Shown here: positions 30,988-31,042 of the stretch, piece after piece
Numbering within the stretch: position 1 is the first letter of the stretch
Layout of the letters: the number at the start of each line of letters is the position of its first letter
Assembly: GCA_045578205.1 (NCBI GenBank)
Contig: JAZNJU010000084.1
Span: 1 to 31,042, forward strand
From: RGIG8748 sp045578205
Lineage (GTDB): Bacteria; Bacillota; Clostridia; UMGS1810
Length of the DNA: 31,042 nt
Reading direction: 5' to 3'
The notes under the pieces: generated by a model
What the model was told of the DNA's origin: nothing
Databases searched by the model: none
Seen by the model: the letters and a program-made list of their open reading frames with translations, nothing else
Translations under genes and position numbers: made by a program

Positions 30988-31042
30988 AAGTCGGAGGCCA
31001 AGCGGTCTTAGGAAGACAAACTGGTAAGACAACTCCTTGGCT
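30988..31042. other. MGI/BGI DNBSEQ adapter with barcode (not genomic)
   Basis: Bases 30988-31019 begin AAGTCGGAGGCCAAGCGG and end TCTTAGGAAGACAA, the standard 32-base MGI adapter as I know it. Then comes ACTGGTAAGA (31020-31029), the length of a 10-base barcode, then CAACTCCTTGGCT (31030-31042), the start of the next adapter part. The RnfC homology stops exactly at this border. It is library read-through carried into the contig. Confidence 0.93.

Noticed and set aside
30985..31042. Possible tRNA-like or rnfC-upstream sequence at the right end
   Set aside because: The stretch matches sequencing adapter plus barcode, and the RnfC frame meets a stop within it.
1..31042. CRISPR arrays, prophage genes, insertion sequences, rRNA or tRNA genes
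   Set aside because: Looked for repeats with spacers, transposase or phage motifs and tRNA-like folds; none seen.

Overview
The window looks like a contig end from an uncultured, low-to-moderate GC, strictly anaerobic Gram-positive bacterium of the Clostridia type. The evidence is an rnfCDGEAB ion-pumping complex, an LTA-synthase-like enzyme, two secreted proteins with copper-amine-oxidase-type 'stalk' domains, an ATP-type PEP carboxykinase, strong AGGAGG ribosome sites and TTGACA/TATAAT promoters with 17-bp spacers. Genus and species cannot be named from the sequence.

Layout. (1) 1-717: 3' part of an FAD-dependent oxidoreductase with a Rieske domain, ending at a bidirectional terminator. 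(2) 760-5820, minus strand: two tandem GT2 glycosyltransferases of identical length and an LTA-synthase/sulfatase-fold membrane enzyme, making a cell-surface polymer block. (3) 5965-7521: a metallo-beta-lactamase domain fused to an AAC(3)-family acyltransferase domain. (4) 7632-11117: an AraC regulator, a phosphotriesterase-like hydrolase, a creatinase-like M24 protein without its usual metal ligands, and an Anabaena-sensory-rhodopsin-transducer (ASRT) family protein, forming an operon of unknown substrate. (5) 11164-15772: a divergent AraC regulator facing a mannoside cassette of GH130 phosphorylase, phosphohexomutase and mannose-6-phosphate isomerase, which would give mannose-1-P to mannose-6-P to fructose-6-P. 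(6) 15897-18123: a DUF2007 protein, a CPBP membrane protease, a SleB-like cell-wall hydrolase with stalk repeats, and a small exported or anchored protein. (7) 18213-19972: pckA behind a short leader carrying an intrinsic terminator and a competing pairing. (8) 20119-26586: a seven-gene sugar operon (two paralogous SGNH esterases, a SemiSWEET-like 3-TM protein, a GH78-like alpha-L-rhamnosidase, a PfkB sugar kinase, a stalk protein, a FucU-type mutarotase). (9) 26659-30987, minus strand: rnfB, A, E, G, D and the 3' part of rnfC.

The last 55 bases (30988-31042) are not genomic. They match the MGI/BGI DNBSEQ library adapter with a 10-base barcode, so rnfC is cut by the contig end and the apparent start of that ORF is an artefact.

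The common theme is intracellular breakdown of decorated plant or host glycans: esterases remove acyl groups, GH78 and GH130 cleave or phosphorolyse the sugars, mutarotase, mutase, isomerase and kinase feed central metabolism, and PEP carboxykinase and Rnf handle carbon and redox balance. The best candidates for undescribed biology are the MBL-AAC(3) fusion, the PTE/creatinase-like/ASRT operon, the SGNH-SGNH-SemiSWEET-GH78 operon and the pckA leader. No gap between genes exceeds 300 bases; the longest is 18124-18367, described under its own entries. I saw no CRISPR array, rRNA, tRNA, insertion sequence or phage gene.
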